DNA of 64,000 nucleotides from NCBI GenBank assembly GCA_021390615.1, contig JAJEJU010000024.1:1922001-1986000 (forward strand), in the 5' to 3' direction. The position numbers and the translations under genes were made by a program. The notes beneath the pieces are model-generated. The model was given only the letters and a program-made list of their open reading frames with translations, ran no database searches and was not told the DNA's origin. Shown one piece after another: positions 63,382 through 64,000 of this stretch. How positions within the stretch are numbered: the stretch's first letter is position 1; every line of letters starts with the position of its first letter. Source of the DNA: Rhodanobacteraceae bacterium ZG21-1. Lineage in GTDB: Bacteria > Pseudomonadota > Gammaproteobacteria > Xanthomonadales > Rhodanobacteraceae.

Positions 63382-64000
63382 TCATGGCGCGGAGTGTCGC
63401 CGCGCGCCAGGCACCAGGCCGACATTGACCGGCCGCCGCTGTGTCGCCTCGCGCGTCCGCAGCGGCAAGACCAGACGACGCGGCTTATGCGCGGTCAGCA
63501 CATAACCTCCACCCAGCATGTGACCGGGCCAGGTATGCGCCTCGCCGCTCGGCCACGGCTGCCCGAGGCGGCGTATGCGTTCGATCAGCAGCCCGCCGCC
63601 GCGCAGCCAGCCCGCCAGGCGCTCGGGCGAAGCCAGGCGCAAGCCGCAGCCGCGACTGCGCCAGTAGAACCACGGTGCCCAGAGGCTGCGCGGGTGCACG
63701 CCACAAGCCATGAGCATGCCGCCTGGCGCAAGGACGCGCATGGCCTCGTCGACCAGACCTTTCGGCTCCGGCACGCCTTCAAAAACGTGCAGCAGCAACA
63801 ACAGGTCGAACGCTTCATCCAGGAAAGGCAGCGGCTCGTCGGCAGCGGCATCGAGATCGCCCTGCCAGCGCAATCCGGCCACTTGCATGCGCACCCAGTG
63901 CCCCAGCAGAGGCGAAGCCGGCGAACGATCCTGCGGCGCTGAACAAAGCAGCAGCCCGTGGCGGCCGGCGCAACGCTGCAACTCGGGAAGCATCGCGGCT
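63382..64000 (-). CDS. SAM-dependent methyltransferase (5' end cut by window)
   Basis: The open frame runs off the window. The visible 206 codons hold the second half of a class I methyltransferase: AFDLLLLLHVFEGVPEPKGL is the strand after motif I, and AMRVLAPGGMLMACGVHPRS is motif III. The SAM-binding Asp/Gly motif lies further upstream. The sequence resembles the methyltransferase beside gloB and rnhA in many gammaproteobacteria. Substrate unknown. It ends 80 bases before the rnhA start on the same strand. Confidence 0.8.
   Translation of the reverse strand, partial: AAMLPELQRCAGRHGLLLCSAPQDRSPASPLLGHWVRMQVAGLRWQGDLDAAADEPLPFLDEAFDLLLLLHVFEGVPEPKGLVDEAMRVLAPGGMLMACGVHPRSLWAPWFYWRSRGCGLRLASPERLAGWLRGGGLLIERIRRLGQPWPSGEAHTWPGHMLGGGYVLTAHKPRRLVLPLRTREATQRRPVNVGLVPGARRHSAP

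Overview
The window looks like the chromosome of a high-GC gammaproteobacterium of the order Xanthomonadales, most likely the Rhodanobacteraceae (Dyella, Rhodanobacter or Frateuria-like). The main clue is the gene order rpoE-rseA-mucD-lepA-lepB-DUF4845-rnc-era-recO. An H-NS-type protein with an Ala/Lys/Pro tail, an MTIP/HPRT purine-salvage pair and a ydbH/ydbL pair fit as well. Family placement is inference from gene content; no 16S rRNA lies in the window.

Positions 1-13,041: the 3' part of an ABC exporter, a secreted beta-propeller protein, cutC overlapping a Tat-exported glycosylasparaginase, and a cold-shock gene with promoter and terminator. A leftward operon follows (DUF3829 lipoprotein, CYTH phosphatase, nagZ, HPRT, MTIP), joining cell-wall recycling to 6-oxopurine salvage. 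Then come rlmD and a ydbL/ydbH envelope lipid-transport pair. Positions 13,087-25,853: a REC-Hpt phosphotransfer protein, then recO, era, rnc, DUF4845, lepB, lepA, mucD, rseA and rpoE, all leftward, with a sigma-E-like promoter in front of rpoE. A large GGDEF-EAL protein and an unknown gene follow.

Positions 26,029-41,340: a fadB/fadJ-type beta-oxidation protein with a VOC gene, DUF2058, slyX, ugd, a periplasmic FKBP isomerase, a CPA2 antiporter, a tRNA-Ala/Glu/Asp cluster with promoter and terminator, DUF1249, divergent ppsR/ppsA, a PsrA-like TetR regulator ahead of fadL, and an H-NS-type gene.

Positions 41,344-61,178 are an integrated island of about 19.8 kb in the 3' end of tRNA-Ser(CGA), bounded by 17-bp direct repeats and carrying a P4-type integrase at its left end. 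Its right half is a translationally coupled replication operon (AlpA, CHC2 primase zinc finger, TOPRIM/DUF3987 protein and two small proteins) with in-gene triplets of a 9-bp repeat. Its left half carries a three-gene SMC-type operon resembling Lamassu / ABC-three-component defence systems, IS21 debris and small membrane proteins. The middle holds a 1,568-residue RHS protein with a possible immunity partner, a diguanylate cyclase divergent from an XRE regulator with a readable promoter and operator, and a MASE1-like membrane protein. Base composition of the left and middle parts is visibly poorer in GC than the chromosome.

Positions 61,165-64,000 return to core genome: tRNA-Ser, a PP2C phosphatase, dnaQ, rnhA and the 3' part of a methyltransferase gene. 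The best candidate for a poorly described system is the three-gene operon at 42,837-46,286, followed by the repeat-bearing replication module and the RHS locus.
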